Assembly (NCBI RefSeq): GCF_023554105.1
Contig: NZ_JAMJWE010000014.1
Coordinates: 1 to 64,000 of the forward strand
Direction: 5' to 3'
Source: Brucella sp. 21LCYQ03
Lineage (GTDB): Bacteria; Pseudomonadota; Alphaproteobacteria; Rhizobiales; Rhizobiaceae
DNA: 64,000 nucleotides
Below, piece after piece: positions 8,314 to 18,107 of the stretch. A model generated the notes under the pieces. The model saw only the letters and a program-made list of their open reading frames with translations, was not told the DNA's origin and searched no databases. The translations under genes and the position numbers were made by a program. Each line of letters opens with the position of its first letter. Position 1 is the stretch's first letter.

Positions 8314-8989
8314 TTGCTTAGTCGTGAAATTTTGAAAACTAACTGGCTTTAATGGTATCAGGTGAACCCTGCTGTTACGTCTTCGCCGGTTGGCGGGAGC
8401 GCGTTTCGCACTGATTGGATAAAGCAAAAGAAATAAGTGTTTTTTTAAATCAACTTATAAAGCATCCGACCGTCGTAAAATTCGGTGCTATTTTAGCATG
8501 ACGAAGCCGCCATTATGCTGTTTGGTGCTCGTAGATGTAACGTTTATCTTCGATAATGTGCTCTCCGATATAATCGATTTGTTGTTATTGATAGGCTTTA
8601 TTGGAATAACCACAACGAGACATCAGAGTGCATGTTTTTCTGTCTTAATAATTGCAGTGTTTATCCTTGCCACGTAGGGCGTATCGTAAAAAATGCGAAA
8701 CGTTTTTTGGAATAAGATTCGCGTAAAAACAAAGATTTAGAGCGTCTGCTGTAATTCAATCCAGACGGAGAACGCTTTCATTGTGAGCGTTATTGCTATG
8801 ATGCGGAAGCTCATAAAGGTATTTGACTGTTCAACTGCCGAGTATGTTCGCCATACGCTCAGTCTAACAGCTCAGTACGGTGCTTTGTATTTCACCGGGA
8901 AAATAAAAAGCAAAAAATCAGATAATTACGATTTCTGTTGCAGAAAATCGATTTTTCCATCAAGCTAAGCAAGCTTTGTGGGAGGAGCT
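8314..8989. other. Intergenic region between the two divergent transport operons
   Basis: AT-rich DNA with no convincing gene; the open frame at 8783-8968 has no family signal. It must hold the promoter of the plus-strand sugar operon. Two structures are visible: an imperfect inverted repeat around 8738-8776 (AGCGTCTG ... CAGACGGAGAACGCT) of the type seen as dispersed palindromes in Brucellaceae, and a hairpin-like repeat at 8929-8950 (CGATTTCTG/CAGAAAATCG) 40 bases before the first gene. Confidence 0.4.
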
Positions 8990-10015
8990 ATGACAAAGAA
9001 TATTATTCTGGTGGATCCGTTGCCGCGGACTCTGGACCTGATTATGCGTCCCGAAGTTAGGGTTCGACTTGAAGCGCTTGGTGAACTCGTCATCAGCGAA
9101 GACAAGCCGATGGACGATAATACTGTTGAGCGCTATTTGAGTGATACTGTGCTTTTAATCGGCCAGACTGATATGCCCAAGGAGCGGCTTGATCGAGCGC
9201 CGAAACTCAAGGCTATCTTCAACGTTGAAACAAATTTCCTGGCAAATATCGACTATCAGGCTTGCGTTGAGCGCGGCATATGGGTGCTAACGCCTGCCTC
9301 GGCATTTGCGGGGCCGGTTGCTGAATCGGCTCTCGCAATGGCGCTAGATTTGGCGCGTGGGATTACCACCGCAGACCGGGAAATGCGTGCGGGAACCGAA
9401 CAATACGGCCTTGAAGGCAATGTCGATACCGTTCGCTTTATGGGGGCAGCCGTCGGTATCATCGGCTTTGGCGATCTTGGACGGCAGTTTCGTGATCTTA
9501 TTCGTCCGTTCCGCAACAAAACACTGGTTTATGATCCGTGGTTGCCGACTGAAATTATCGAGCGGGCAGATTGTATCCCGGCATCCCTTGATCAGGTCGT
9601 AAAGGAGAGCCAGTTCATTCTGGTTTTTGCGAGTGTGACCAGTGAAAATCAGGGTCTGATTGGCGCGCGTGAATTTGCAATGATGCAAAAAGGCGTAAAG
9701 TTCTTGCTGATGAGCAGAGCTGCGGTTGTGGATTTTCCGGCCATGCTGGAGGCAGTTAAATCGGGACATATTCAGGCCGCAACCGATGTTTTCCCAGATG
9801 AGCCTGTTGCATTCGGTGATCCGGTACGTTCTATCGAAGGACTTTTGCTTTCGGCACATCGTACGGGCGGAACGCGCGATGCGTTCTACGAAATTGGTTC
9901 AATGACTGTCGCAGACGCTGAGCTGATCATGAAAGGTTTGCCGCCGCAACTATGCCGCCGGGCTGATCCGGCAACGGCTGCGAAACTCCGGTCCAAGCCA
10001 GTGACGATCTCATAA
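8990..10015 (+). CDS. D-isomer-specific 2-hydroxyacid dehydrogenase
   Basis: 341 residues; ATG 8990 is preceded by GGGAGGAGCT, so the longer frame from 8978 is rejected. NAD-binding motif AVGIIGFGDLGRQF near 150-163. The catalytic set is visible: Arg in SRAAVVD near 240, the acid in VFPDEPVAFGDPV near 270 and the His in SAHRTGGT near 292. It reversibly oxidises a D-2-hydroxy acid to the 2-keto acid. It is the first gene of the plus-strand sugar operon, so its substrate is probably an aldonate or related intermediate of the imported sugar. Confidence 0.9.
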   Translation: MTKNIILVDPLPRTLDLIMRPEVRVRLEALGELVISEDKPMDDNTVERYLSDTVLLIGQTDMPKERLDRAPKLKAIFNVETNFLANIDYQACVERGIWVLTPASAFAGPVAESALAMALDLARGITTADREMRAGTEQYGLEGNVDTVRFMGAAVGIIGFGDLGRQFRDLIRPFRNKTLVYDPWLPTEIIERADCIPASLDQVVKESQFILVFASVTSENQGLIGAREFAMMQKGVKFLLMSRAAVVDFPAMLEAVKSGHIQAATDVFPDEPVAFGDPVRSIEGLLLSAHRTGGTRDAFYEIGSMTVADAELIMKGLPPQLCRRADPATAAKLRSKPVTIS

Positions 10016-10058
10016 CATAAAACAAGCCTACCAATATTTTCACGTTCTATGGAGGATA

Positions 10059-11009
10059 ATGAACATGAAAGCCGGTAAATCACTCTTGTTGTCAGCCGTT
10101 TTTGCCGTTGGTGCGTTGATGAGCGCATCGGCCGTACAGGCAGCTGATTATGCTGTTATTCTGAAAACCCTTTCCAACCCGTTCTGGCAGTCTATGAAAC
10201 AGGGCGTTGAGGACAAAGCCAAGGAACTTGGCGTTGAGGTTGATGTTTTTGCATCACCCACCGAAGACGACACGCAGGCACAGCTTCAACTGTTCGAGGA
10301 TGTGCTCAACCGCGATTATAATGCAATTATGTTTGCCCCGATTTCTCCGGTTAATCTGGTCCAGCCAGCAGCTCAAGCCTATAAAAAGAACATTCCGCTG
10401 ATAAATATTGATGAAAAGGTCGATCTCGCGGCGCTCAAGCAGGCGGGTGCCAATATTCAGGCTTTCATCACCACCGATAATAAGGCGGTTGGTGCAAATG
10501 GCGCTAATTTTATCATCGAAAAGCTGGGTGCTGACGGTGGCGAAGTTGCAATCATCGAAGGTAAGGCTGGCGTTGCCTCGGGTGAAGACCGCAAGGCAGG
10601 TGCAACTGATGCTTTCAGCAAAGCATCCAATATCAAGCTGGTTGCAAGTCAGCCTGCCGATTGGGATCGCCTGAAGGCGCTTGATGTCGCAGCCAATATT
10701 CTGCAGTCCTCACCTAATCTGAAAGCTTTCTATTGTGCCAATGACACAATGGCGCTGGGCGTTGTGCAGGCCGTACAGAATGCTGGCAAGACCGGTGAAG
10801 TGATTGTTGTTGGAACAGATGGTGCGCCGGAAGCACGTGAATCTGTGCAGGCCGGACGTCTTGATGCGACGGTTGCCCAGAACCCTGCAACAATTGGTGC
10901 AGATGCGTTGGTTGCAGCAGTGGAAGCTGTCAAATCCGGAAAGCTGATTGCGCCGGATGCAGATGCACCTCAGGTCAATATTGAATCTGTGCTGGTGACC
11001 AAACAGTAA
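10059..11009 (+). CDS. Sugar ABC transporter periplasmic binding protein (AlsB/RbsB-like)
   Basis: 316 residues, periplasmic binding protein family 4 (ribose/allose type). A signal peptide with cleavage near AVQA-ADYAVI (about residue 29) is followed by the typical first strand and KTLSNPFWQSMKQGVEDKAK. Later family motifs are ITTDNKAVGANGA and FYCANDTMALGVVQA. The layout most resembles the D-allose-binding protein AlsB. GGAGG precedes two candidate ATG codons (10059 and 10065); either may be used. It serves the ATPase and permease that follow. Confidence 0.92.
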   Translation: MNMKAGKSLLLSAVFAVGALMSASAVQAADYAVILKTLSNPFWQSMKQGVEDKAKELGVEVDVFASPTEDDTQAQLQLFEDVLNRDYNAIMFAPISPVNLVQPAAQAYKKNIPLINIDEKVDLAALKQAGANIQAFITTDNKAVGANGANFIIEKLGADGGEVAIIEGKAGVASGEDRKAGATDAFSKASNIKLVASQPADWDRLKALDVAANILQSSPNLKAFYCANDTMALGVVQAVQNAGKTGEVIVVGTDGAPEARESVQAGRLDATVAQNPATIGADALVAAVEAVKSGKLIAPDADAPQVNIESVLVTKQ

Positions 11010-11108
11010 GAAAAATCGGGTGCGGTTAGAGCTTTTCCGGCTAAACGCGAAAAGTGAAGAGTTCTACTGCACCCTTTTCCTAACTCATCGTTGACCGGGG
11101 AGGGTTTC

Positions 11109-12656
11109 ATGCCGGATTCTGGCCACGAATTGCCACGTCCTCTTATTGAGATGCGCAATATTACCAAATCGTTTGGTGGTATTCAGGCGTTGAAGGGCGT
11201 TGACCTCGATATTCATGCCGGTGAGGTGCATGTGCTGCTTGGCGAAAACGGCGCTGGCAAATCGACTCTCATGAAGGTTTTGTCGGGTGTGTTCGCGCCG
11301 ACCAGCGGTGAAATCACCATTGATGGCCAAACGCATACGCGTCTTACGCCGGGGCAGGCAGCTCAGTCTGGCATTTCGATTATCTATCAGGAACTCAGCA
11401 TCATCGATGAGCTTTCAGCACTCGAAAATCTGTTTGTCGGCAATTTGCCGGTTAAATGCAGGCTTCTGTTGACGAGCATCGACTGGAAACTGATGCGTGC
11501 GCGTGCGCAAGCCATTCTTGCCCGGCTGAAGATCAATATCAATCTGGATCGTCCGGCAGGTGATCTGCCGATTGCCCATAAACAAATTCTCGAAATTGCC
11601 AAAGCTTTGATGGGAAATGTTAGAGTTCTTGTGATGGACGAGCCAACATCCTCACTGACGCGTGTTGAAATTCAGAGCCTTCTGCAACTCGTGAACCAGC
11701 TTCGTGAGGAAGGCATGGCGATCCTGTTCATCTCGCACAAGTTCGATGAAGTGCGTCAGATTGGTGACCGCTTTACGGTGCTCAAAGACGGTAGCTCCAA
11801 CGGCACGGGTATGATCGCAGATTATACAAATGATGAGCTGGTTCAGATGATGGTCGGCCGTGCGCTCATTCATAATTACACGAATGCGACGCTTGATAGT
11901 GAATCTCCTGTTGTTCTGAAAGTCAGCAATGTTACCTCCGCCACCAATGATCGTGTACGCGATGTGAGTTTTGAAGTGCGCCATGGTGAGGTGTTTGGTT
12001 TTGCTGGTTTGATTGGTTCGGGCCGCACAGAACTCATGGAATGTTTATTTGGGGCCGATAAACGTGCTTCCGGTAAAATTGAACTCAATGGCCGCGATGT
12101 TACGCCCCGGTCCCCGTCTCAGGCTTTGAAAAATGGAATGGCTTTCATTACTGAGAACCGCAGAAAAACGGGTTTCTTTCAGAATTTTTCCATTCTGGAA
12201 AACATAGTACTTTCCAAGCGTGTGAAAGATGCTCCTCTGGATGGTATGGGTGCCATTGTCAGCAAGCGCGATGATCGCCGACTTGCCGAGATCGAACGTA
12301 AGAAACTCAATGTTAAAAGCTCATCCGTCGATCAGATGGTAACCGAGCTTTCGGGGGGCAACCAGCAGAAGGTGATTGTCGCCAAATGGATGGCGACCGA
12401 ACCTGACCTGATCATCTTTGACGAGCCGACGCGCGGTATCGATGTCGGTGCCAAAGCGGAAATCTACGCAATCATCCGGCAACTGGCCTTGCAGGGCAAA
12501 GCAATCATCGTGGTTTCGTCGGAGCTCGCAGAAGTGCTTGGGGTTTGTGATCGCATTGCGGTTTACCGCGATGGCAGCATCGCGACCATTGTTGATGGGC
12601 ACAGCGCAAATGAAGAAATCCTTTTAAGCCACGCTATCGGTGGAGCAGCATCATGA
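11109..12656 (+). CDS. Sugar ABC transporter ATP-binding protein (AlsA/RbsA-like), two ATPase domains
   Basis: 515 residues from ATG 11109, which follows GGGGAGGG; the TTG at 11091 is rejected. First ATPase domain: Walker A LLGENGAGKSTLMK, and Walker B VLVMDEPTSSLTRVE. In the second domain the Walker A is degenerate (GLIGSGRTELMECL), as is usual in this family. Its signature is ELSGGNQQKVIVAKW and its Walker B is LIIFDEPTRGIDVGAKAE. It energises uptake of a monosaccharide. The stop overlaps the permease ATG by four bases. Confidence 0.95.
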   Translation: MPDSGHELPRPLIEMRNITKSFGGIQALKGVDLDIHAGEVHVLLGENGAGKSTLMKVLSGVFAPTSGEITIDGQTHTRLTPGQAAQSGISIIYQELSIIDELSALENLFVGNLPVKCRLLLTSIDWKLMRARAQAILARLKININLDRPAGDLPIAHKQILEIAKALMGNVRVLVMDEPTSSLTRVEIQSLLQLVNQLREEGMAILFISHKFDEVRQIGDRFTVLKDGSSNGTGMIADYTNDELVQMMVGRALIHNYTNATLDSESPVVLKVSNVTSATNDRVRDVSFEVRHGEVFGFAGLIGSGRTELMECLFGADKRASGKIELNGRDVTPRSPSQALKNGMAFITENRRKTGFFQNFSILENIVLSKRVKDAPLDGMGAIVSKRDDRRLAEIERKKLNVKSSSVDQMVTELSGGNQQKVIVAKWMATEPDLIIFDEPTRGIDVGAKAEIYAIIRQLALQGKAIIVVSSELAEVLGVCDRIAVYRDGSIATIVDGHSANEEILLSHAIGGAAS

Positions 12657-13594
12657 AAAAGTTTCAGGAGAACTGGGACAGATACGGCACACTGTGCATT
12701 CTGGTTGTTATTCTCGTTCTGTTTAGTGTCCTTTCGCCTGAGTATTTTCTGCGTCGGCAGAATCTTGTCCAGATCATGCTGCAAAGCTCGATCACGATCC
12801 TGCTGGCGCTGGGCGAGTTTTTCCCGATCCTGATCGCGGGCATTGATCTGTCTGTCGGTTCCATTCTGGCATTGGCGGGTATTGTGACTGGCAAACTGCT
12901 GCTTGCAGGCTTTGATCCTTATAGTGCAGCGCTGATTGGTGGTGCTGGCGTCGGTTTAACGCTCGGCGCCTTCAATGGTCTTCTGGTCAATTTCACCGGG
13001 CTGCATCCATTTATTATCACTCTGGGAACAAATGCCATTTTCCGTGGCATAACGCTGATTATTTCAGGCGCAAGTCCGGTCTTTGGCTTCCCCTACAGCT
13101 TCACTGAAACCTTTGCAGGAACAATTTTGTGGGTTCCTGTTCCGGTTATTGTGGCTTTTGGTATGGCCGCAATCCTTTGGTATCTGACGCAGCAGACAAG
13201 GCTTGGCCGCAATATTTATGCCATCGGTGGCAATCGAGAAGCTGCGTTTTTCTCCGGTATCAACGTCAAAAAACATACGCTGATCGTGTTTATGATTTCC
13301 GGCCTCTGTGCGGGTCTTGCGGGTGTATTAAGCACGGCCCGTCTTGGTGCGGCAGAACCCGCAGCCGGTACAGGTTTTGAAACTTTCGCCATTGCGTCCG
13401 CGATTATTGGAGGAACCAGTTTCTTTGGTGGCAAGGGCCGTATTCCTTCTGTTGTGATCGGCGGGCTTATCATCGGTACGATCAGCAATGGTCTTAATCT
13501 GATGCGGGTGCCGACATTCTATCAATTGGTTGTCATGGGCGGCCTGATCATTGTAGCGGTTACCCTTGATCGTTTGATTGCCACCAGAAAGTAA
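12653..13594 (+). CDS. Sugar ABC transporter permease (AlsC/RbsC-like)
   Basis: 313 residues with 8-10 hydrophobic segments. Family motifs include FPILIAGIDLSVGSILALAG near 55-75, HPFIITLGTNAIFRGITL and the cytoplasmic loop with GRNIYAIGGNREAAFFSGI. Translation is coupled to the ATPase gene by an ATGA overlap. It forms the membrane channel of the importer. Confidence 0.95.
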   Translation: MKKFQENWDRYGTLCILVVILVLFSVLSPEYFLRRQNLVQIMLQSSITILLALGEFFPILIAGIDLSVGSILALAGIVTGKLLLAGFDPYSAALIGGAGVGLTLGAFNGLLVNFTGLHPFIITLGTNAIFRGITLIISGASPVFGFPYSFTETFAGTILWVPVPVIVAFGMAAILWYLTQQTRLGRNIYAIGGNREAAFFSGINVKKHTLIVFMISGLCAGLAGVLSTARLGAAEPAAGTGFETFAIASAIIGGTSFFGGKGRIPSVVIGGLIIGTISNGLNLMRVPTFYQLVVMGGLIIVAVTLDRLIATRK

Positions 13595-13603
13595 CAGGAG
13601 CGA

Positions 13604-14689
13604 TTGCCTTCCAATATGACACGACAATCCCCGCCAAAGGCTAAAAAGCTGGCCCCGCCAAAGACCGCAAAGCCTGTGACTATTCAGGATGTGGCGAAAT
13701 ATGCAGGCGTCGCACCGAGCACTGTTTCCAATGTGCTGACCGAACGTAAATTCGTTCATCAGGATTTGCGAAAAGCGGTTCTCGAAGCCGTTGCTGAGAT
13801 GAACTACAAACCGAACTTCGTCGCTTCCAGCCTGCGGCAGGGGCGTACGAATTCCATTGGAATTATTGTGCCGGATATAACCAATCCGTTCTTCTCGGAG
13901 TTTGTGCAGCGAGCGGGAACGGTTGCGATGCAGGATGGCATGCAGCTTCTGCTGATGAACAGCAATGAATTGTCGGTCACACAGGCAGATCTCATCGATA
14001 CGCTGATTGCGCGACAGGTGGATGGCTTGATTATCTTTCTCAGTAATGAGGAAATTGCATCCGGTGGCAATTCGCTCATCCGCTCTGTGCCGACTGTTCT
14101 GGTGGATCGTGGTGCTGAACTGCCGGATTTCGATACGGTTGCCATTGATAACAGTGCCGCCACCCATGCTGGCACCGCCCATCTTATTGAAATGGGGCAT
14201 AAGGATATAACATTTCTCGCAACGCGGGATAGTCTGGTTCATATGAACCAGCGCGTTGAGGGTTATAGAAAAGCGATGGCCGAGGCCGGGCTCTCGGACC
14301 ATGTCAAAGTGATTTATGCCGGTGTAACGATAGAAGAATGCAGGCACTCTTTAGAGCAACAGGTTTTCAGTCAGAAGCCACCGACAGCCTTATTTGCATC
14401 GGCTTATATTGCAACACTGGGAGCGATCAAGGCTGCTCGACAAGCGGGACTTGAGATACCTCGCGATATATCATTGCTGGGCTTTGACGATTCCGACTGG
14501 ATGACGGTGCTCAAGCCAACCATCAGCACGGTCGCGCAGCCGATTGATGCGATGGTGGATAGTGCGTGGCAGCTTCTTATGCAGCGTATCGGGGAGCCTG
14601 AGCGACCGCTCTCGCATGTGGCGCATATGACGGACATGCGTGTGCGGGAATCTGTTTCGCAACAGATCTCGAAAGCCGAAACAATTTGA
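13604..14689 (+). CDS. LacI-family transcriptional regulator
   Basis: About 357-361 residues. An N-terminal HTH with TIQDVAKYAGVAPSTVSNVL begins about residue 25, followed by the hinge helix with KPNFVASSLRQGRTNSIG. The rest is a periplasmic-binding-like effector domain (IIVPDITNPFF, LLGFDDSDWMTVLKPTISTV). The start is uncertain: TTG 13604 sits three bases after AGGAG, while ATG 13616 is 15 bases away. It lies in the sugar operon and probably represses it until the sugar or a derivative binds. Confidence 0.93.
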   Translation: MPSNMTRQSPPKAKKLAPPKTAKPVTIQDVAKYAGVAPSTVSNVLTERKFVHQDLRKAVLEAVAEMNYKPNFVASSLRQGRTNSIGIIVPDITNPFFSEFVQRAGTVAMQDGMQLLLMNSNELSVTQADLIDTLIARQVDGLIIFLSNEEIASGGNSLIRSVPTVLVDRGAELPDFDTVAIDNSAATHAGTAHLIEMGHKDITFLATRDSLVHMNQRVEGYRKAMAEAGLSDHVKVIYAGVTIEECRHSLEQQVFSQKPPTALFASAYIATLGAIKAARQAGLEIPRDISLLGFDDSDWMTVLKPTISTVAQPIDAMVDSAWQLLMQRIGEPERPLSHVAHMTDMRVRESVSQQISKAETI

Positions 14690-14702
14690 TCGGGAGGAAA
14701 TG

Positions 14703-15866
14703 ATGCAGAAGATTCGATTGGCTATGATCGGCGGTGGAGAAGGTGCGCTGATCGGAAACGTGCATCGCATTGCAGCACGGATGGATAATGAGTTTGAACT
14801 GGTCGCCGGTGATTTCAGTTCCGATCCTGAGCGCAATTTGCGTTCTTCTATTGCATTGGGTGTCTCAGATGATCGGGTTTACGATACGGTAGAAGCGCTG
14901 ATCGAGGGTGAGAAAGCGCGGCCTGATGGTGCTGAGGCGGTCGCTATAGTTACGCCCAATCATTTGCATTTTGATGCGGTCAAAGCCTGCTTGCAGGCGG
15001 GATTTCACGTTATTTGCGATAAGCCTGTGACCTCTGCACTAGAGGATGCCGTCGCGCTTGTTGAAATTGTGCGAAATGCGCCGGGGCTGTTTTTTCTCAC
15101 GCATAATTACACCGGCAATGCCATGGTGCGGCAGATGCGTGACATGGTGCTTTCCGGGGAGCTGGGCGAGATACGCTTTGTCAATTGCGAGTATGTTCAG
15201 GACTGGCTGAGCGAACCTGTTGAACTGCATGGGTCCAAGGCTGCTGAATGGCGGACCGATCCTCAGAAGGCGGGCGCAGGTGGGGCAATCGGTGATATTG
15301 GAACGCATGCCTATAATCTCGCATCTTACGTAACAGGGCTGACGCCGGATAAGCTTTGCGCTGATCTTACTTCGTTTATCAAAGGACGCAGGCTGGATGA
15401 TAATGCCTCGATTTTGCTGCGTTATGACAATGGTGCAAAAGGGCAATTCTGGATCAGTCAGGTGGCGATCGGCAACGAAAACCGCTTGAATTGCCGCATA
15501 TTTGGTACCAAAGGCTCACTTGAGTGGTCGCAAGAGGACCCGAACCGCCTTTGGTATTGCAAATCAGGGCAGCCACGCGCCATGCTAACACGCGCAGGCG
15601 CAGGCGCGACTTTTGGCAACACGCAATCAACGCGTGTCCCACCCGGTCACCCGGAAGGCTTTCTGGAAGCCTTTGGTAACATTTATAAATCGGCTGCCAA
15701 TGCAATTCGCAGCCATCAGCAGCGTAAGAGCGATGCAAGCAATATTGCATATCCGACAATCGAAGACGGGCTGAACGGACTTTATTTCATCGATGCCTGT
15801 ATCCGCTCAAACGAAGCGGCAAATGGCTGGGTCGATGTCGAAACCTGTGCGAGGGAGCGCGCATAA
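14703..15866 (+). CDS. Gfo/Idh/MocA-family oxidoreductase
   Basis: 387 residues; of the tandem ATG codons 14700/14703 the second has the better distance to GGGAGGA. The N-terminal Rossmann domain has the motif AMIGGGEGALIGNVHR in place of the commoner GxGxxG. Then follow TPNHLHFDAVKACLQAGFHV and CDKPVT, the family's cofactor-loop lysine, and the substrate-domain signature GGAIGDIGTHAYN near 205. Members oxidise or epimerise sugars and inositols with NAD(P). In this operon it probably acts on the imported sugar together with the TIM-barrel protein, whose start overlaps this stop (TAATG). Confidence 0.92.
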   Translation: MQKIRLAMIGGGEGALIGNVHRIAARMDNEFELVAGDFSSDPERNLRSSIALGVSDDRVYDTVEALIEGEKARPDGAEAVAIVTPNHLHFDAVKACLQAGFHVICDKPVTSALEDAVALVEIVRNAPGLFFLTHNYTGNAMVRQMRDMVLSGELGEIRFVNCEYVQDWLSEPVELHGSKAAEWRTDPQKAGAGGAIGDIGTHAYNLASYVTGLTPDKLCADLTSFIKGRRLDDNASILLRYDNGAKGQFWISQVAIGNENRLNCRIFGTKGSLEWSQEDPNRLWYCKSGQPRAMLTRAGAGATFGNTQSTRVPPGHPEGFLEAFGNIYKSAANAIRSHQQRKSDASNIAYPTIEDGLNGLYFIDACIRSNEAANGWVDVETCARERA

Positions 15867-16732
15867 TGAAAAGCTACAGCAACCAGATTGGTGTTCATGC
15901 TCTGGTATGGACCGGCAACACGTCTAAGGCCTCAATTGAACTGGCTGCAAAGCGCAGCGTTGAGGCGGGGTATGATTTGCTTGAGCTCTCGTTGCATGAT
16001 CTCGACAATCTTGATGTCGATCATGCCCGTTCGGTTTTAAGCGCTTCTAACCTTTCGATTGTGTGCTCGCGTGGATTAGCATTTGATGCCGATGTTTCAA
16101 GCGATGACATGTCTGTCGTTCGCAAAGGTGCGGAACTTCTGCATCAGTCGCTGATTGCTACACATGGCCTTGGCGGAAAACTTTTAACCGGCGCACTCTA
16201 TTCAGCGCTCGGGAAATATGGAAAGCCCGCAAGTGCAAAAGGGCGCGAGAATGCCGTTGCTGTTATCAGAGATCTGGCAAGTGAAGCCGGCAAGCTTGGC
16301 ATTACGTTGGGGCTTGAGGTCTGTAACCGTTACGAAACGCATCTTGTCAACACGGCAAGACAGGCTCTCTCACTGGCCGATGACATTGGGGCGGATAACA
16401 CGGTAATTCACCTCGATACGTATCATATGAATATTGAGGAAGATAACCTCATACGCCCATTGCACGAAGTGGGCGAACGGCTTGGATATATCCATATCGG
16501 CGAGAACCATCGCGGCTATCTTGGATCAGGACATATTGACTTCACGAGCTTTTTTCATGCGCTGGTTGATATTGGCTATCAAGGACCGATTACATTTGAA
16601 TCTTTTTCTTCAGCGGTTATTGCAGAAGGGCTTTCAAATGATCTCGCCATCTGGCGCGATACGTGGTCTGACGGTTTCGAATTGGCAAACCATGCCCGAG
16701 CATTTGTAAATACACATCTTTCTGTGGCCTGA
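15866..16732 (+). CDS. Sugar epimerase/isomerase, TIM barrel (D-tagatose/psicose 3-epimerase-like)
   Basis: 288 residues of the xylose-isomerase-like TIM barrel family (AP_endonuc_2 fold). The four metal-binding positions can be read: Glu in LEVCNRYETHLVNT near 152, Asp and His in IHLDTYHMNIEEDN near 185, the His of HIGENHRGYLGSGHIDF near 211, and Glu in ITFESFSS near 246. The pattern matches ketose 3-epimerases, including AlsE, the epimerase of the E. coli allose operon. Together with the AlsBAC-like importer, an allose/psicose-type substrate is plausible but not shown. A perfect hairpin overlaps its stop codon. Confidence 0.87.
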   Translation: MKSYSNQIGVHALVWTGNTSKASIELAAKRSVEAGYDLLELSLHDLDNLDVDHARSVLSASNLSIVCSRGLAFDADVSSDDMSVVRKGAELLHQSLIATHGLGGKLLTGALYSALGKYGKPASAKGRENAVAVIRDLASEAGKLGITLGLEVCNRYETHLVNTARQALSLADDIGADNTVIHLDTYHMNIEEDNLIRPLHEVGERLGYIHIGENHRGYLGSGHIDFTSFFHALVDIGYQGPITFESFSSAVIAEGLSNDLAIWRDTWSDGFELANHARAFVNTHLSVA

Positions 16733-16744
16733 AATTCAGGCCAC
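16724..16744 (+). terminator. Perfect 10-bp hairpin across the end of the sugar operon
   Basis: GTGGCCTGAA (16724-16733) and TTCAGGCCAC (16735-16744) are exact complements separated by one base, overlapping the TGA at 16730-16732. No T-run follows. Its right arm continues into a sequence resembling a transposon end, so the structure may come from an insertion that reached the end of the gene. Confidence 0.45.
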
Positions 16745-16772
16745 CGGTTTTGAACTGGGGCCACTAAAAATA
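16735..16772. mobile_element. Possible IS21-type insertion-sequence end (remnant)
   Basis: CAGGCCACCGG ... TTGAACTGGGGCCACT contains two close direct copies of the GGCCAC core, as in the multiple terminal repeats of IS21-family elements. No istA/istB frame remains beside it. It marks the left edge of the decayed mobile region. Assigned from pattern only. Confidence 0.35.
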
Positions 16773-16910
16773 GCAAAACCACTGTTTTATGAGTTGATAC
16801 GAAGTCATCTCCTAAAAAATATTGGCTGGAGGCCATTTTTCCAAAACGATCTGTATCCAATTCAAGACTGATAAAATAACGAGTTCTTTGCCGATCGAAA
16901 CCGTGCAAAA

Positions 16911-17321
16911 TCATGTTGCTGGTAAACCGAAAACGTTTCGCTTTCTGTCGGGTAGTAGGTTTGTGAAGCGCTTAGGTTGCTTCTCGCGGTTCACAAATCC
17001 CGCGCTTTTTATGCTGCCTTTGGCCTGTATAATTTCAATATGCTTTTCGCGCTGACTGTTGAATTTGGCCCCTATCGTGGCTTCAAAAGCCGCTTTCTTT
17101 TTATGCTCATCGTCAGTGATATCTTGCAGATTGCTTTCGCGATGTTGGCCGCCGAGCCAGAGATGATTTATATGATCGAACTGAGGTTTAACGCCGGGAC
17201 CAAACCGCACTCCTGAGATTGCGCATACGCCGCTCGGACGTTCCTCAATCCTATCTTTTACGCTGCTCGGAATACGTGGATCGTCATTTTTGCCGACACA
17301 TTCGGTGACTGTACGGCTTAT
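16911..17321 (-). pseudogene. HNH endonuclease gene with lost start codon
   Basis: The minus frame from 17321 reads ISRTVTECVGKNDDPRIPSS, then a basic stretch, CAISGVRFGPG, the HNH core QFDHINHLWLGGQHRESNL and a lysine-rich tail with EHKKK, about 137 codons to the stop at 16911. This is the layout of small HNH endonucleases found in alphaproteobacterial prophages, which normally begin MxR(S/T)V.EW.GK. Here the first codon is ATA, directly after an in-frame TGA, so an ATG-to-ATA change removed the start. The second cysteine of the usual CxxC pair is also absent. An internal GTG exists at 17210 but skips the N-terminal part. Confidence 0.65.
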
Positions 17322-18107
17322 TCATCCAGTTCACTGCCGGTCAGAAGACCTGAAACAAAAACCTCACTTATGCTGAAAACATCTGGCGGACGCTTCGCAT
17401 AAAATATGGTTGAAGTGCAAGCACATGCATTTACCGATGCAGTCATGCGAAAAGTTGGCGGGTTGGGGCTTGCTAGACCTGACAATCTTGCTGATTTGCA
17501 AAAATCGTTATCTGACGGATGTGAAGGTATATCAAAAAGGAATACGCTTACTCTCGACAAGGAAATGGTAATCAATTTTGTCCGCACAGTTAATGCTACC
17601 GCACAGCAGCCGATGCTCTCACTGGCATTGTCGTCAATTTTGTTGTGTTAATCTCGTGGTTGGTCGAGCATCTACACAATCGCGAAAGGCTTCAGCCGCA
17701 GAAGGGCAATAGGCCAAGCCGTTATGAATGATGAATGGTGTTTGTATCCTTGATACGGACGTGCAAGTCGCGGGCTTTAGCATCACGACCTTAATTATTG
17801 GCTTTCGAGGATTGTCTAGGGCGATCAAAGAAGGTGACAACGCTTTGCATCAATCGTGTCCGCGACGAGTATTCCAGGCGTATCGAATGTAATGCGCACG
17901 TTTTGCGGCTGCGCGACCACTTGAGAGAGAATTGGAACGAAATGAAGGAAATGAGCGTCTTGATCAGCTGCTGAAGTGCTGGCGCAAGAGAAGAAGTAAC
18001 TCTGTTTCTCCATTTTTTAACAAGCAGCAGAATTCGTTCAAAAAGTAATGAACTATTCTCTTCCATCAGCGTTGTTTAAATGTCGTTAACTATGATCTGA
18101 GGTAACA
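17322..18107. other. Decayed region without an assignable gene
   Basis: Several short frames exist on both strands, but none carries a recognisable domain. The minus frame ending at 17318 (last residues VFSISEVFVSGLLTGSELDE) has natural-looking codon use and ends where the HNH frame should start, so it may be the tail of the gene that preceded HNH in a prophage. The rest appears degenerate. Confidence 0.35.

Noticed and set aside
8734-8780. Riboswitch before the sugar operon
   Set aside because: The inverted repeat resembles dispersed palindromes of the group, is over 200 bases from the first gene, and no conserved aptamer pattern was seen.
8783-8968. 61-codon ORF in the intergenic region before the sugar operon
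   Set aside because: No ribosome site, no family resemblance, AT-rich composition; treated as chance.
17791-18066. Minus-strand ORF, basic and leucine-rich
   Set aside because: No domain and no neighbouring context; overlapping frames on the same strand look equally likely.
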